Both the position numbers and the translations under genes were made by a program. A stretch of DNA of 64,000 nucleotides from positions 4,865,850 through 4,929,849 of the forward strand of contig NC_066843.1 in the NCBI RefSeq assembly GCF_001640805.2, given 5' to 3'. The DNA is from Lates calcarifer (Eukaryota; Chordata; Actinopteri; Centropomidae). Shown here piece after piece: positions 25,686 through 40,600 of the stretch. Within the stretch, counting starts at the first letter, position 1, and every line of letters begins with the position of its first letter. The notes under the pieces were generated by a model. The model worked only from the letters and a program-made list of their open reading frames with translations. It made no database searches and was not told where the DNA came from.

Positions 25686-28600
25686 GGTGGAGAGGAAACT
25701 ATAATGAATGCCTGTAAAATCACAACAACAGTCTGTGATACCTAAATGGACTTTTACTGTCTGCAGTGCTGCCTATAAAACTTTAAGGCGTTGTCTTCAT
25801 GTGCTACAATATCACTGTGTTTCTCTAATATCCTCAGAAGGGATTTACAGCACTAGCTTTGCTGTGAAATGTGTCTGCCAGTATTTGATTTGTCAGCTGC
25901 TTTATATCAAATATGATATTCCCACTAGTTTACTCTTCTGAAGCCTGTGGCTGTGTAAACACAGGCTTATCTTGTCCCTCTTAATTGGATCACTAAAATA
26001 AATCCCTCATTTTCAGAACTACGTGCCCACGGTGTTCGAAAACTACACAGCCAGTTTTGAGATAGACAAGCAGCGGATTGAGCTGAACATGTGGGATACG
26101 TCAGGTAAGACAATTTCACATCTCTGTCTGCACCGTCTCTGTGAGGCTGACATCAAATCAATCCACTCCCCCAGCCCCTGCTGCCACGGTGCCTGTCCCT
26201 GGCTGCGACCGTGGAGGGGGCTGCTGCCTCCAACAGTTCGCTCTCCAACTTTTCCAGCAGTCATCTCTTTGACAAATTGCTTTGACCTAGCCAGCCTCAG
26301 ATTTTTTTTTTTTTAGCTTGGGGCATCTGCTCTTTATGATTGTTGTCTTTGCTAGAAACTTCGGTGCCAGCCATGTCTCCCTGTGTCTTGTGTTTGCATT
26401 CCATCCTGTGCTGTCCACTGTGTGTGGCTGGCTCTTCCCATGCTCTGGCCAGGGTCAGGCGACTGCGTGGGGAAAGAGAGTGGGGGTGAGGGCGTGGATA
26501 ATTCAGACAGGATGTGCCCGAAGGGAACAGTAACTGCCCTAACTGTTTAAGTGTCTTGATCCGGGAACTGACAAATGTATTGGGCCAGATATGAGATGTG
26601 CTGCTGTGTGCTAATGCCATGAAGATTCCTCCTCGGTTGCACATTCAGAGAAGCAGACGCTGATATTAAGGTTTCTTTCCTTTGCGTGCAAATTTTATTT
26701 AGTCATTTGTTGAAGAATTATTAACGAAAAAAGAGTTTCCAGAGTTTACACAGCTGGACACCACTCCTTCCTGCCTGAACCCTGAAAGAAATTCATTCAT
26801 TAAGGTTTCAGCTGAGAGTTTTAGTGACTGGTTCAGGGGCTTTTCCTCCATGAATAAAATTTGTGGGGCAATAAAAATGTCAACGTCTTAATAAGAACTG
26901 CTGGTGACGTCATGTCAGCTGTGTTGTGGCATCAGATGAAGACAAATCATCCATACTGTATCTAGTCAATGATCTTTTGTGTGTTTGGGACTCAGTATAT
27001 GAATGTGTGTCTCGCTGGGGAAGTGGTCTTGGCTACCAGGCAGCAAGTATCATCAGTGAGACTCCTGCGTAGAAATCCATGCTCCACTTTTATCCCAGTC
27101 TTGTCAGCACGGATGGATTTACTGCTCTGAGTTATTCTGCATCTCATCATCTCAGGCCAGAGGCTCCTGCCAGCTATCCGGCCGGTGACATGGCTGACCA
27201 GTCAGAGGACTGAATATGGGATCCTCCCAGGGGGAATTCCTTCTTTGACCATAAACATTCCCAAACCTAAAACTATCTTCTGGGAGAGATGATGGGAGTA
27301 TTTTTATTTCACATGGTCAGTTAGTGAAAGAATGTTGTTTTTCCTTGGCCCTCGTGTCGACCCAGGAGAGTAAATCAGCTTGAGCTTGTCAGTCAGAGGT
27401 CGGGGTCCTCCGGGGCTCGGGGCCACAACATAGAGGAGTTCCTTATCTCTTGTCTGTAAGAGCCTAATGATGCAGTGGGAATGCTGCGCCTCTGTCCATC
27501 TTTAAAACCCTAAACCACCTTTGGCAGAGTTAGCCTTTAATCTTAAGCCAGGAGCCGCCTACCCCACAAACAAACATGACGTCACCCAACCCACAGGGCA
27601 AAAATGTGCATGTGCGTGTGTGCTACTGTGAGTGTGAGTGTGTGTGTGCTCAGAGGTCCTTGTGTGGTGTGGCATTATTCACTGATTCACAGCAAACACA
27701 GATGTTCATATTTTCTCTCAACAAGAAAAATAATTGGCTCACACTTAGATGAAAAAGGCTTTCATCTGAAGAAAATAGCATATCTCCCATCGTTCCTCTT
27801 TTAGAATCTGATTTTTTTTATTGCTCCCCCCTCTCCTCTTTCAGCTCCCCTTTCTTGCTATGTTTTTTTTCTTCTTTCATGTATCCTAGCAGGAGCAGCA
27901 CCAGTTCAGCACCAGGCTCTTAGGGCTCGTTCAGGCCATCGCTTATAACAGAGAGATTTCAGAAAGAAATCAGTTTATTTCAGAGGAATTGCTGCCATCA
28001 GTGGATTTACCCGTGGATGTGAAGTCGATGTGTGACATGCTTGGGCATAGAGTTGAACCTTGGTCAAATCTGACCCGTGAAATCACTCTGTGGGCCACTT
28101 GCAAACCATCTTGACAGTGCTGACCTTTGAGGGGAACAGAGAACGGGAGAGTCCAGAATGGAACAGTTGTTGTGTGCCAAATGAGAAGCAATGCAGACAG
28201 AGCTTTCCTCTTCTTATCCACTGTGCCATTAACAAAACCATCCACGACCAACAGCAGCCGCTGTGTCACCGAGCTTCCATTTTCAGAGAATGTGCAAATG
28301 AATTTCACTGTGCTACTTTCTGGTGGCACAGCTACAGAGCACTAGGAGTTTCATTTCAACTTGACATTTGCATCAGTCAATGCTCCACTTGCTCTTCCCA
28401 AGCCACAAGCCATTCCACCCCGAATATACAGCTGTTTTTTTTTTCTGACAACTGAGCTTTCAGCCTCTTCACATAAAGTATTGTCTCCCTTTTAATTGCT
28501 GGTGAAGTCTGCCTGCTGTGGTCTGGCTCCGTTCACAAAGCATTATTGATCGCTATCCGAGGCGAGGCTATTTAAACAGCCTGTGTCTCGCCTGGTTCAC

Positions 28601-31600
28601 ATTTCTCCGGCATGTTTAGATGCGTATTGCCATTGGAAAAAAAAAAATCACTCCCAGCATTCGTTGTTGCAGCATGGAAGTCGACCATTGATTAATTTGG
28701 TCTCATTAATTCCGGTTGCTCCGCGAGGTCTAGTCCTTGCAGGATGGGCGAGAACAGGGGTGAGGTGTTTATCTAATTGAGGTCATTACTGAGCGTAAAT
28801 CTGTATGTTCACGCACGTGTGTGTTCGAGTTGCATTCCCTGGATGAGAGAGTTATTTTAAGAAGCGTTAAACAGAAACAGGGAGGTCTTACGGCCTTCTG
28901 GGAACCAGGGGGCAACTTTGGGCTGTGCTTTGTATTCTGCCCTGCGTTCAGTCCAAACCATCTGGAGAGTTAAGTCAATTAGAAAGTGATTGAATGGAAT
29001 TGAAACGAGAGGAACCACTGCATGCATCTGCATCTGTCTGCAATGAGCAGCCACATAGTGATAGGTGATGTAGTCTGTTTCAGCATTGTGTATATCTGTG
29101 TCTTAACTGACTTTTAAAGCAACCCAAGTGGTCGAAATGTCAGTGTAGCCTGGTGATAACTTGTCTAAAGGCCATTAGCGATTACAACGCTCATGGGGCC
29201 CATTGGTAGTCAGCCAGTCTGGGTTTTTACTGAGCCTGAGGCATTAAGGCACTCTTCCTCTCTTCCCAATATGGTAAGGGTGCCTGGGAAAGATTCCCTC
29301 CAGCCTTGGACTCAGACTATTAACCCACTAAGAGGTGTGTGCGCTCTGTTTCTTACAAGTCCAAGTCATGACAGGCCGGGTTTCCCCAAAGTTCCTACAG
29401 CAGTGCTCTCAGGTCTCTCTCTGTTTCTCCTCTCTGCTGCTTCTCTAATGCCTGACCTGATTCTCACATGAAAACTGGAACTCTTACATTCTGTTTAGTC
29501 ATGCTAGAGTGTGCTTTCAAGTGGCAATCCGCAGGAATCTTGTTTTTCTTTCTTCTATCGCTGACATCTTTGTGCTAATCTCTCATGCTGTGGACGTTTT
29601 TGCACTGTACTTCCCCAGAAACCACTTGTCATTCAAACCGCGTGCCCATCACTTTTCATCCCGGAGAAGTTCTTTGGATGGAATTTCAGTTTCTTTGTCT
29701 GATAAGCGACGTTGGCTATTGCTTCCTGCTTTAACCACCCGGCTCTTTCTCTATTTATTTCCAAACAAAGTGCTGTTTTTGCTGCTGAGAACATGAAACG
29801 CATCACTTGCTGTGCAGTGAAGGATTTTTCCTGCAACAGACCTGCTTGACACTGGCTGTTCACAATAAATATAAAAGCTTTCATGAACTGGCTACAGTTT
29901 GAAGCGCTGTTTTGCCGCACTATCAGTTATAGAAAGCTGAAAAATATTTATTTGTTTGAAAAATGTCACATATTATAACTGAGAAATTCTTAAATTGAAT
30001 TACCTCTCACACGAATTTCAGAGCCCTTTTTTCTATTGAGTCTTCCTCTGTCACAGACCTCTTTAATGTTTTTTTTGGTGACTCATTTCTTATGACAAAG
30101 TTGCCTTGTGTTTTCACAGTCAGAGTTGCTATTGTTTTTGACTTGAGAGGCGATAACAAGACACTGCAAGTGTGTAACACCACTCCCAGCGCCAGCAGTC
30201 ACTCAGAGTCACAGTCTGGCTGTCTCCCTGCTCTCGCACAGACTTCCCAACATTCCTGGTGTCTTTATGCTCTTTAAACTCTGCATTCTCAGCGCACTGG
30301 ACCAGCAGGGTATCCAGAGGCCTGTAAAAACACGCTGAGTTCAGTGGGCTCTCTGTTCCTCGACACTTTCCGCTTGATTAATCTTTAATAGAGAATGAGT
30401 GAACTACAACCACAACACAGAGAAGAAATAAAATCAACAGAACCCCCCTCCACTACCCTCAAACCTAAAGCCCACTGGAGCCGTAGGATGCTCAGAACGT
30501 TCTATGAGATCTGATTTGATCTGAGTGGCCAGCATGTTGATCACAGGAGATAACACTATCAGCTCTTGGCTCTCGCTCTTGGTCTGTTTGGCCTCTCTGA
30601 ATCAGTACTGTAACATCAGACTCAGCGTTAAATGATTAAAACCCCACGTTCTCATTCTCCGTCACTTTCCTCTGAACAATTTCCAGTTTGAGAATGAGAT
30701 ACTGTTTAGGTGAGAGGCAGCTGCACATTTCACCAGACTGTAAATATACCTTTTGTTTATTTCTGTCAGCATCCTGAAGGGAGGATGACGACATCCTTTC
30801 AACTGCTGTTCACAAGCCTGAATGTACGCGCCGAGCCACAAGCCCTGAAAAGTTGTTCTTACTCTTTGCCTAACCAGCCCAGGGCAATAACTGCCTAAAT
30901 GAAACCTGTTTTGATGATGCATAGCCGGCTGGGAGGCACTCTCCCATTCCCCTTCCCCCCCTGCACTCGGGGAGAACGCCTGCATGACAGTTTCGGGTAA
31001 TGAGTAAACAGAAGAGCAAGGTTGGTGAAACACTGTAACTTAAAAATAACTGTTTCTGTCCCTGTAATTAAACAAACATACACTGAAGAAGTTTGGAAAG
31101 TAATTCCTTACCCACTGGTTCATAATCTTATAAAGGGCTACAACTGCTTACATTCAGTATCAATTAATTTGAAGATTATTTTTTCAAGTTATCGATTTGT
31201 CTGGAAAATGTCATAAAATAGTGAAAAACGGCAATTTGAATTTCTTAGAGCTCAAAGAGACGTCTTCAGATTGCTTGTTTTGTCGGACTGACAGCCCAGA
31301 GATACTCAGTTTACAATGATATAAAAGAGAGAAAGCAGCTTATCCGCACATTTTGGAAGATTGGAACAGTTGAGGTTTGGCATTGTAGAAGCATGAAAAG
31401 GCATGTCAGGTGTAACATTAAGTACTGTGTTTGTGTTTGTGAGCCGCTATTCAAATTTAATGGAAGTTTCCCTTTTCAATTTGGTGGCTGAAGTGTGAGC
31501 ACAAGAACAACTGAGCACAGAGTACAGTTTGTAATAATGCCATTCGACTTGTGACTGCCATGTTGGATTTTTTTTCAAGGGCTGGAAATAAATTTGTGTC

Positions 31601-34600
31601 TTTGTGCCAAGTAAGTTTCCAATCTCCATTCTTCGACAGCAGAATCACAGAGAATAACGTCCAGACCCCTGACGTGACTCTCACTCCCTGGCATCAGGTT
31701 TGGGATGAGCCTGCGGCCTCTCTGACAGGCTGCACCACCTTTACTTGCTAATAGATGCAAATAAATACATTTCAAGTCTACATAAGAAATAAATTAAAAT
31801 GTAAATGTAATGTTTTACCTTGGCAGCCACTGAGGAGCTGGCTTAAATGTTTATGTTTTCCATCAAACATTGACTAAAATGTATTTCACAGCTAACCAAA
31901 CTAATTATTGCAGCACAGTCACACATAAATGCATTTAACTTAAATGGCACCTGCAGAAATACAAATGCATACATTTTTTATATCATAAATAACTATAATT
32001 ATTTTGACATTACAAGAACAAATCGCCTCTGTGATGTATGTATTTCCGCCTCCTTCTTTTCCTCTTTGCCAATGGTCTCCTGCTCTAAATGTCTTGAATA
32101 ATGATGTTCTTGTGCACAGTGCTGCACTTGAACGCACCCTAACTCTCTGAGTGGGTTTGTGTGACATTATGGAAAGTCTGGAGGAGAGCCGGCAGTCCTA
32201 GCTGCTAGGCTGGATGTCTTGGTTCTTGAGCAGGCGAGCAGCTGTGCTCCATCCCTGGAGCTCAGCACCCGGCAAATCCTGTTCTCAGACTATTACACAA
32301 AGGGTCAACAAGCTGAAGAAGGAAATGGCTGCCCATATGCGGCTGCAGCTATACGAGATGATGAAGAAACTAAGGAAACAGGAACTGAAGAATAAGTGCA
32401 GGAGAGCATAATGCAACTTCTCTGGAGGTGGATTGTTACTTTTCTTTCCCCCTGTGCTATTTATTTATCCTCCCCTCTTTCTTTTCCATCCCTGATAAGC
32501 CATTAGCCAAGGTGGCTGCTGTAGCACCACGCTGAGGTCACCAGCAGTCAGGGGCCACGCTGAGCAGGGGGTGGGCAGAAGTGCTGCATGAAAGCCAGTC
32601 CAGCCGCACTGACAGGAACACACAGGCTGTAATTACCACAGAATATCTGCTCTCCTCAGTGACACAGTGAAACACTCACACACACTCACAGACACCTATA
32701 CTCACACACAGGAGCACAGCCTGCTCCCACTGCACCATGCAGACATGTAACCCCCCCCCCCACACACACACACACCCCATTCTGCCTGTTTTTAACATGG
32801 ATACAAAACGTCTCGAGCAGCCCACATGTCCACCCGCCCATAAACAATAAAACAAGCACTTCAGGGAGGCCTCAGAGAATACAGCTCGCCAGTCTTTGTG
32901 ATCTCTTATCTCTATCAGAGCAGCCTGTAAATGTGACCATGGATACAGCTATGAGTACATTTCTTCAGCACATCTCAGCCTCCATGTACTGTCAGCTTAT
33001 TGCTAAGCACCAGGCAAAAGTGTATAATTTGCTTAAATAGCATGTCCACTGCTGAACAGCACTGCACACCGCAGATACCCTGTATACGGCTTTTACTTAG
33101 TTAATGTGCCATTGGAATAATCAACGTGATAAGTTATTAGGGACTGAACGTTCACTGGACGGAATTAAAAGCAGCCTTTTGGTACGTTGTAAAGAAAAAG
33201 AGTTCTTAAGGCTTTTGATGAGCTCCCTCTGACTCAGATTACAAGCCTTGTCTTAAGCCTTGCTATGCCGTGCCACTAACAGAGGAGAATTTAGCTATTA
33301 TAATGACTGACAGAGAATAAAAGGATAAAATGAAGACTTTGTTGGCAAGCATAAAAGGTGACTGCAACACAAAGGGACAGATATAAGAAAACACTGAAAA
33401 TAATAGCAGGGAAGCACAAAAGTGATGCACAATATTTTTCTTCACTTTGGCCAACATTCATTTCATAGCAACGCCACCATCTGTCAATTTTTTTTCTTCC
33501 AGTATTAACCTTTTAAACTGTAACTGTGATTCATTCTTGAATGGAATAAGCAACATTAGCTAAATCACAAAGGGACAAAAACACAAGTTAGCATGTTCAC
33601 ACCATAACGTCATATGTTAACTTATATCAAGGAGATATATACATATATAATTATTTTATTGATCAGTTTTAACTATTTTATGTTGTGAATTGAAGTCAAG
33701 GGAAAATTAAATAAGCTTTAATTCCTCAAAAATAGCTTAACTTAAAGGTAAATGGTGGCGTTTTTGACCACTAGTAGTGCTATGGAGCAATGTTTTTATG
33801 AGCTATAAACCAGCATTAAGTGGAGGGGAGCTGCAGATTCAAGTGGTTCTTTCACTACAACTGAGACCTTACATTTTGTTTCTCACACTATCTTTTGATA
33901 CATTGTTATTATGGAAATATTGATTATGTAGATATATGAACTGACTCCAGTGTTTTAAAATGCATTGTATAGTGAAAAGTAAAGAGAGCTGGATACACCA
34001 GATAAATAAGTAAAAATGTGCATATGTGATGGATATGTGTGAGTGCATGTATACGTGTGTGGGCATGTGTGTGACTGAATGGGTTAGTGTATGGGAATTC
34101 CAACAGCTCTGACCCTGTGATCCCTCCTATTGTTTCTCAGCTGACCAGAAGCGTAATGGGGGCTGGTTGTTTGGAGCACTGGCACAATGAGGCTGGAGAG
34201 AGCAGCATCTGCCTCGATCAATAGGGCAAAGACTCTGGGGGAGCGAGGGGTTGACATGAGGAGAGCATGGGAGGCATATTGGGGTTGGGGGTGGTGTTTG
34301 TGTGTGTGTGTGTGTTTGGGGGGGGGGCTGCCCTTAGAACATGTTATAAGAGCAGCAAGTGTTCACTGGATTGAAAACTGGGAAAGGGGACAGAAGGAGT
34401 AGACAGAAGGAGAAGTGTACATCTGTGCTTTTCTCACCCCCACCCACTACCCCACCCTCCGAGTCTTTGTGCCGTGAGTAAGGTTTGTCGGTGGCACCCT
34501 TGGGACCTGACCCACTCTGGTCCTTGGGGAGGCAGACACACAAACGCCTACTGTGTCACCCTTTTAAACCACTGCAGCCCTCTTATTACATGCTGAATAC

Positions 34601-37600
34601 TATTTATACATATGGCGATATAAAACAGTCCTGTTGGGGATTTAATGCAGTGCTTTTGTCTATTGTATGAGGAAACAGAGGGAGCTGGCTTTAAATGTGC
34701 AACCTTTGTCTTCATTGACCTGAAGTAACGTGATCTATGGCACGATGCACAGAAATCCACTGACACAGGAAGTTACTGTTCCTAAATGGACTTACTTCAA
34801 GGGCACATGGACTTGACCACATGAGCAGGGACTGCTCTTACTTGAAATTCAATCTTTTTGTTTTATAATGAATAAATGCTGACAACCAGACAGATCTGAC
34901 CTGCACACAGCTTACATTTTACAGTGGTTTTCTCTTACATTCTTTATGTAAATTTAAAGTCACAAGACAAGACAAAGCATCTAGCTCTCTCTACCATTTT
35001 GTGCTTTATTTACATTATTTAGTGGCTCATTGGCCTGTGAGCCAAGGCGACATAATTTTCTCTAATAGATATTCAAATAGAAGGAAACTCATTCTTCATT
35101 CTAAATGATTAAATACACAACTAATGATAACTCTATTTGAAAACACTTAACTTTGTGAGTGAATCTGTTTGGGCATTGCTAATTTTGCAGTTAAAAAGTG
35201 AATGTGGTGATTCATCATTATACTTATGTAGGTCTATTCATGCAGGTTTTAATTAAATTTAAATTCAATTCAAAGTTCAATATATAACCGAAGGAACACA
35301 ATCTTCAGCCGGCAAGTAACTGTAATGTAATTACTTAAAAAATAAAACAACTGTGTCACTCGGAGCAATAATGTGATTAAAGTAACAGATTAAGTTACCC
35401 TAGCACTGTTCACGTGTTTGGAAAATTGACTTTAACAAGATAAGAGGCACAAACTAATCCACCCTGACTTTAAACCAGGTATTTGTTCCTATTGAGCAGC
35501 AGCAGCAGCAGCAGTAGCAGTGAATGCCTCAGTCATACAGGCAGACAGGAAACCCACCCAGGGAACTGTGGCTCTGTGTATTTTCTCCCGGTCAACTCCC
35601 TCTGCTGAGTGCAAGAGAACCCGATGCATTGCCAGCTTTGATCAGCCCACTTCAAACAGCCACACTGACTGGTTCTGCTGCTCCCAGAGCTAGCACTCAG
35701 TCCCACTGGCCCCCCACCTCCACAGGAGCAAAACCCTCTCAGCATCCGTCTGCAACTCATCCGAGCGTAAGGGGATACAGGCAGATAGGCCGTCTTTCAC
35801 CTCCATCTTTCACCCCCCACCTGCACCTCGCTCACACTCACTCGACAGATCCCATCATTTATGGATGACTTTATTTATAAACAAGATCCAATGTGTTCTC
35901 TTTCTCACTACCGCTGCTTTTGTGGAAGTGAAATTGCACTTGAAGTGGTGCCATGTCTCCCTGGAGGCTCCCTGGGGGGTTGCAGAGTGGGTTGAGGGAT
36001 AGATAGCATCATGATAGGGATGTGTTTGCATGGTTATGCACTGGAGGAAGTGGAGTCATTGGAGCAGAGGATGTCCTTTTCCACTCACAAGTTTTTCTTT
36101 CATATGTCTGTGTAACTACCACATGAATATTCCCACTTCTCACTCAGTTTCTTTCATATCAGACAGACAGCGGTGGACAGAGAGGCTGCTGTCAGTGTTA
36201 TTACAAGTTTTAATGAAAATCCTCGAGCAAGTACAAGTTTCAAAAGGAGAGAGTATGAGATTGAAAGATATGCGGGTGAAAAGGAATATAAAGAGATAAA
36301 ATTTGAATATTGTGTGTGTATGTGAGGTGATGGGAGTCTTTGAGGGCTGGGAGATTTTCAGAACAGAATTCATTGTGGCATGGCAATCACCACTACTCGG
36401 TCAAAGAATTAGAGTGGGTGTTTAATGTTGGCAGTAAACTTCATACAATGTGGCGAGTTGTCAAAGACTGTTGAAAATGTTGCTGTAAAACAAACACAAT
36501 ACTCAATGCAGCTTGAGGTTGTTTTCATGTATTGGCATCCTCGCCAGATGGAGGCGCTGTTAACAAGCTGCTGGCTCAGAAAAACAACAGTTTTAGCCAA
36601 ACATTTTCACACCATCAGTTTAAAGGTTTGCCTAATTGAGAGCTAATTTAAGCAACTATGTTTACGATGTGAAAATTCCTTATTTTGGCACCACCCGGTG
36701 CATCCATGTTGAATCTGTGTGTGTATAATGTGCCAGGAACGACTCCTCGCTTGCATTTGATTTTCCAGTGGAGTGCTTTTTCCAATGATACTGTGTTGCA
36801 TTTTGGCAAAAGTTCGGCCAAGTTCAATTTTTTGGTTGAACGGCGCTGCAGTTTGTTTTTTTTTTTTTTTACCTGAGCCCTTTGCATTGGCAGAGTGGCC
36901 TCATTTAAATGAATGAGGGGACTAATGTCTGTTTGTACATGGTCTTATGTTATCAGAATAGTTTGGAAGACATAGTAATCATATACAAGTCTTTAATTTA
37001 GGTATATGGTTATAGTAAAAATCAACATGACTTTTTCGGAGCAGACTGCACATTACAGCAATGAAAGCCAAATCTGATGCTCTCCTTTGGTCAGAAAAAC
37101 ACAATTTTGATTGTGTAATCTGATTTTATATCATACATACACTCTGTTTATCCAGATATCCCTTTAAGGAGGTGCTCCTCCCTGCACAGGGCAGGACAGA
37201 TGAGGTCCTGAAGGCCTTTGTCCAATCTGATCAACACATCAGCTTTTAAGGAGTGAAACTGAATATTCCAACTAGCCTCCTTTCTTTTTACAAAAATAGT
37301 CTCCCCCCCCCCACGAGATCCTTCTGTTTTTACATGTTCAAGTTGAGCAACCAGACAAAAACAAATAAAGCAAAAAAGACTTGCAGTCTGTGTTGGGGAT
37401 ATCGAAACCATCTGGGGTCCTACACCGATTGGTTTGAGCGGTGAAAGAGGTTGTGTAAAGAACAAATAATCCTCAAGTCAGCATCTGGTGTTCTTTAACT
37501 GGCTCTTGTCTGTTTTTTTTAACTGTGTTATTTGGTGGATCTTGTCCAAACAGTCTGCTGCTGGTACTGCTGCTGCTTTGAGCAGACTCAACGGTTCTGG

Positions 37601-40600
37601 TGTGAGAGGCGCAGAGCTTGAGGAAACACAGAAACAGATAAAAACAGGTTCTGCATGTGGTCCCTGTACGCAGGCAGCAGTCGTTCACAGCTACTTGACT
37701 TCCTCACACAAACAAACGCCGGGTAGTGTTTGTATTATAACATCTAAACACATGAACATCTCCATGGAATTAAGATTGTCAGCAACAAATGCAGACTGCC
37801 ACACCAAATCTGAAGTCATTTCTCAAACAGTTCGAAGGGGAAAATCAAAATAGAGACTAGGTGATTGGTGTTTTTTTTAAGCAAGACAGGGAATATATAG
37901 TAAGATATAGCAAGACAGGGAATATATAGATCTACAGAGGAAATGCGTGACAAGGGAAGCATAGTGATCTTTAAAGGCAAAGCTCAGCACGAACCAGAGC
38001 CTTAGACATACAGAGAGATCAAACAACAGGAGATGAAATGCACAGCTATTTCTCGTGGAGTGGGAGGGTGTGTGTCTATATGTGTGATTATAAAAGAGGG
38101 GCTGGGGTTGAGGAGAAACTGAAAGCGGACACACTACTCCATCTCCATCCCCCCGGGGGGGTGAGCAGACAGACAGTTATGCTGCTCTGTCCCCCTGCCT
38201 GTGCTGTCAGCGCCATGGCCAGCCCTGCTTTTCAACCTGCGATTGGGCGACAGACACGGGCATTAACTCCTCGGCAGCAGGGCTCAGAGCAGATCCGTGG
38301 ACGGCACTCGACGCCCTTCAAAGGCTGCGCTTCCTCCAGAGGGAAAAGTGCAGGAGCTTTGATCAATATCCCTTGTGTGAAGGCTGCAGACATGGAAGGT
38401 TAATGGCCATTTAACCCAGTGTCACCTCCACTGTCCCGACTGCGTGCTAATGCCTTTGAAAACTTGACACAGTCATCTCTATTACAGATCAACAGCTCTA
38501 TCTGTGTGTGTGTGTGTGTGTGGTATATACACTTGTATAGGCTATATGTCAGACTGAGCAAGCAAAGATACTGTATAAGCCCCAGTCTAGAGTGCAGGCC
38601 AGCTGAGGATGCTTCATTACAGACTTGTTAATGTTTGTCTCACTGGATTGAGCTGATTTTTCATTCAGATTCACTGCCTCCAGCTCCTTATATAAGGCTG
38701 TGTGTGTTGAGTATATCAAAGCTGTAAATGGACTGTGTATGTGTCTTTTGCTTCCACATACTGCACTATATCTGGCCAACATGCGATGGTGAAATCTTAA
38801 AGTTGCAACTGCAATACTAAAGTCTAGGTTTAATATTTCAGACATGTAACCTTTGTGTCATTAGTGCTCATTTTGGAGGATCATGAAAAACACTGAACAT
38901 TGGAAAGCTTTCTGTGACAGATTTCACTCAGATTAACTAAAGAAAAAGTCCAATCTCAATAAGAATGATAGGTTCACGGTTTGAGGAATATGGAAGTGGA
39001 CCTCAAAAATCCATATTAATCCAAAGAAGCTAAAAAGTACATCTTTGTATTATCCATGGATGTATGCTGCACTGCTGCCCTGTCCGTGTTCCATATATCA
39101 GGATAAATATATTTGTGCTTGAGCTGCTCTCCATTGTCCTTCTGTATGTGGCAACATATTACTGAGTCATGTGACCTGCTGATCTGGCAGACTGCATTGT
39201 TTGCTCATGTTTAATTGTGCTATATTGTGATACCCAATAGAGTTGTATTTTACCTCCCTATCTAGCCCACTAGGACTAGCTAATAAGATAGGTTCTAAAA
39301 TTAGTACCATACCAGGGGTTTGTATTTTTCTTTTTACCAATTTAAAGGGGCTCCTCAATGATTTAGTACAGCTCATCCATAAAGTAGGAGGACTTGCACA
39401 AAGCAGATTTTTTAAAAAAGAATGATCAAAATTGAAGCAACAGCAGCTGAGATATCCTGAGTTGTAATCCCCGGCAAGCGGCAAGCTTCAAAAACGTTGG
39501 ATCCTACACTGAGTTGCACAATCCATCACAGTGAAGATAAAATCTGCATTAATATATGTCCCATTATTGTAATGAGGTATTGCTAATCAATCTGCACCAA
39601 CACAGCATTATCAAGCAACGACAATGCTATACTGACCAAAATGAATGCATACTCTGTCTTCACTGTGACGGATTACACAACTCAAACAAGCTTCAAGAGT
39701 CTGCTAATTGAATTTCGTATCATTTGGACATGAATGGAAACCAAAGGTTGCCTGGAACAATATGAAAATTCTTATAATTATTATTATCATCCAAAATTCC
39801 AAAAGTCCCCACTTGCAGTTTACTGTATGTACAACTCTACTTTTATGCCAACCTCCCAGGGAGATTTTTCCACCTGGAGAGTGAGTGCACTCAGTTGCTG
39901 CTACTGGATGAAGGTCAGTGGCTCCATATGTGGTAAACTGTATTGGATTCTGGATGTGGAACTATAAAAGAGTTTTGTTCAGGAGTACATTCACATAACA
40001 AAACATATGCTGTCTTGAACAGCAGAGCAGTGCACTGGGTCAAAGTTACTCCACCTCCTCTCAAAGGGTGTCTTGGCAGCAGCCTCTGTTTATCTCTCTT
40101 TGAGTAGCACCCTGATTGAGGAGAAACCTTGGAAGTTCAAAACACAGGGCCGGAGCTTCAGCAATGAAAAGTCTGCTGAGCCTCTGAAAAGATGGTGCGC
40201 CAACCCTCTTCTTCTCCTCCTTTTAGACACCTCTAATCGTCAGTGCACCGCAGTCATTAGCCTCGACGATCCCCTCGCTCTCCTGCTCTCTTCCCTCCTT
40301 GCTTCCTTTCAGGGTCTCACAATGAAGCCATTTGCATCCCTCCAGGTTGCTACGATACTCGGCCACCCCAACTTGAAATGTTTTGCCTTTGCTTTGAAGG
40401 TGGATTTCAAGAGGAAAACAGCTGCAGAGGAGAGAAAAAAGACGCAGTGTATGTGGTGCTGAAAGGTTGTGGCTAACTCAGTCACACTAAATGTTTTCGT
40501 TTATTTGGTGATTCGGTGACATTTAAGAGGGTGTTGTATCCTGCCTTTGTTTGTGCACGAGTGTTTTTCATAGTGTCGATATGGCCTAATGAGGCTGTTA

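Noticed and set aside
27970..28455. Overlapping 121- and 119-codon frames on both strands in rnd2 intron 2
   Set aside because: Open in both directions with no motif. Neither frame has splice or family support.
38149..38161. CCCCCCGGGGGGG palindrome
   Set aside because: A simple C-run meeting a G-run. It is a perfect palindrome, but without other context.
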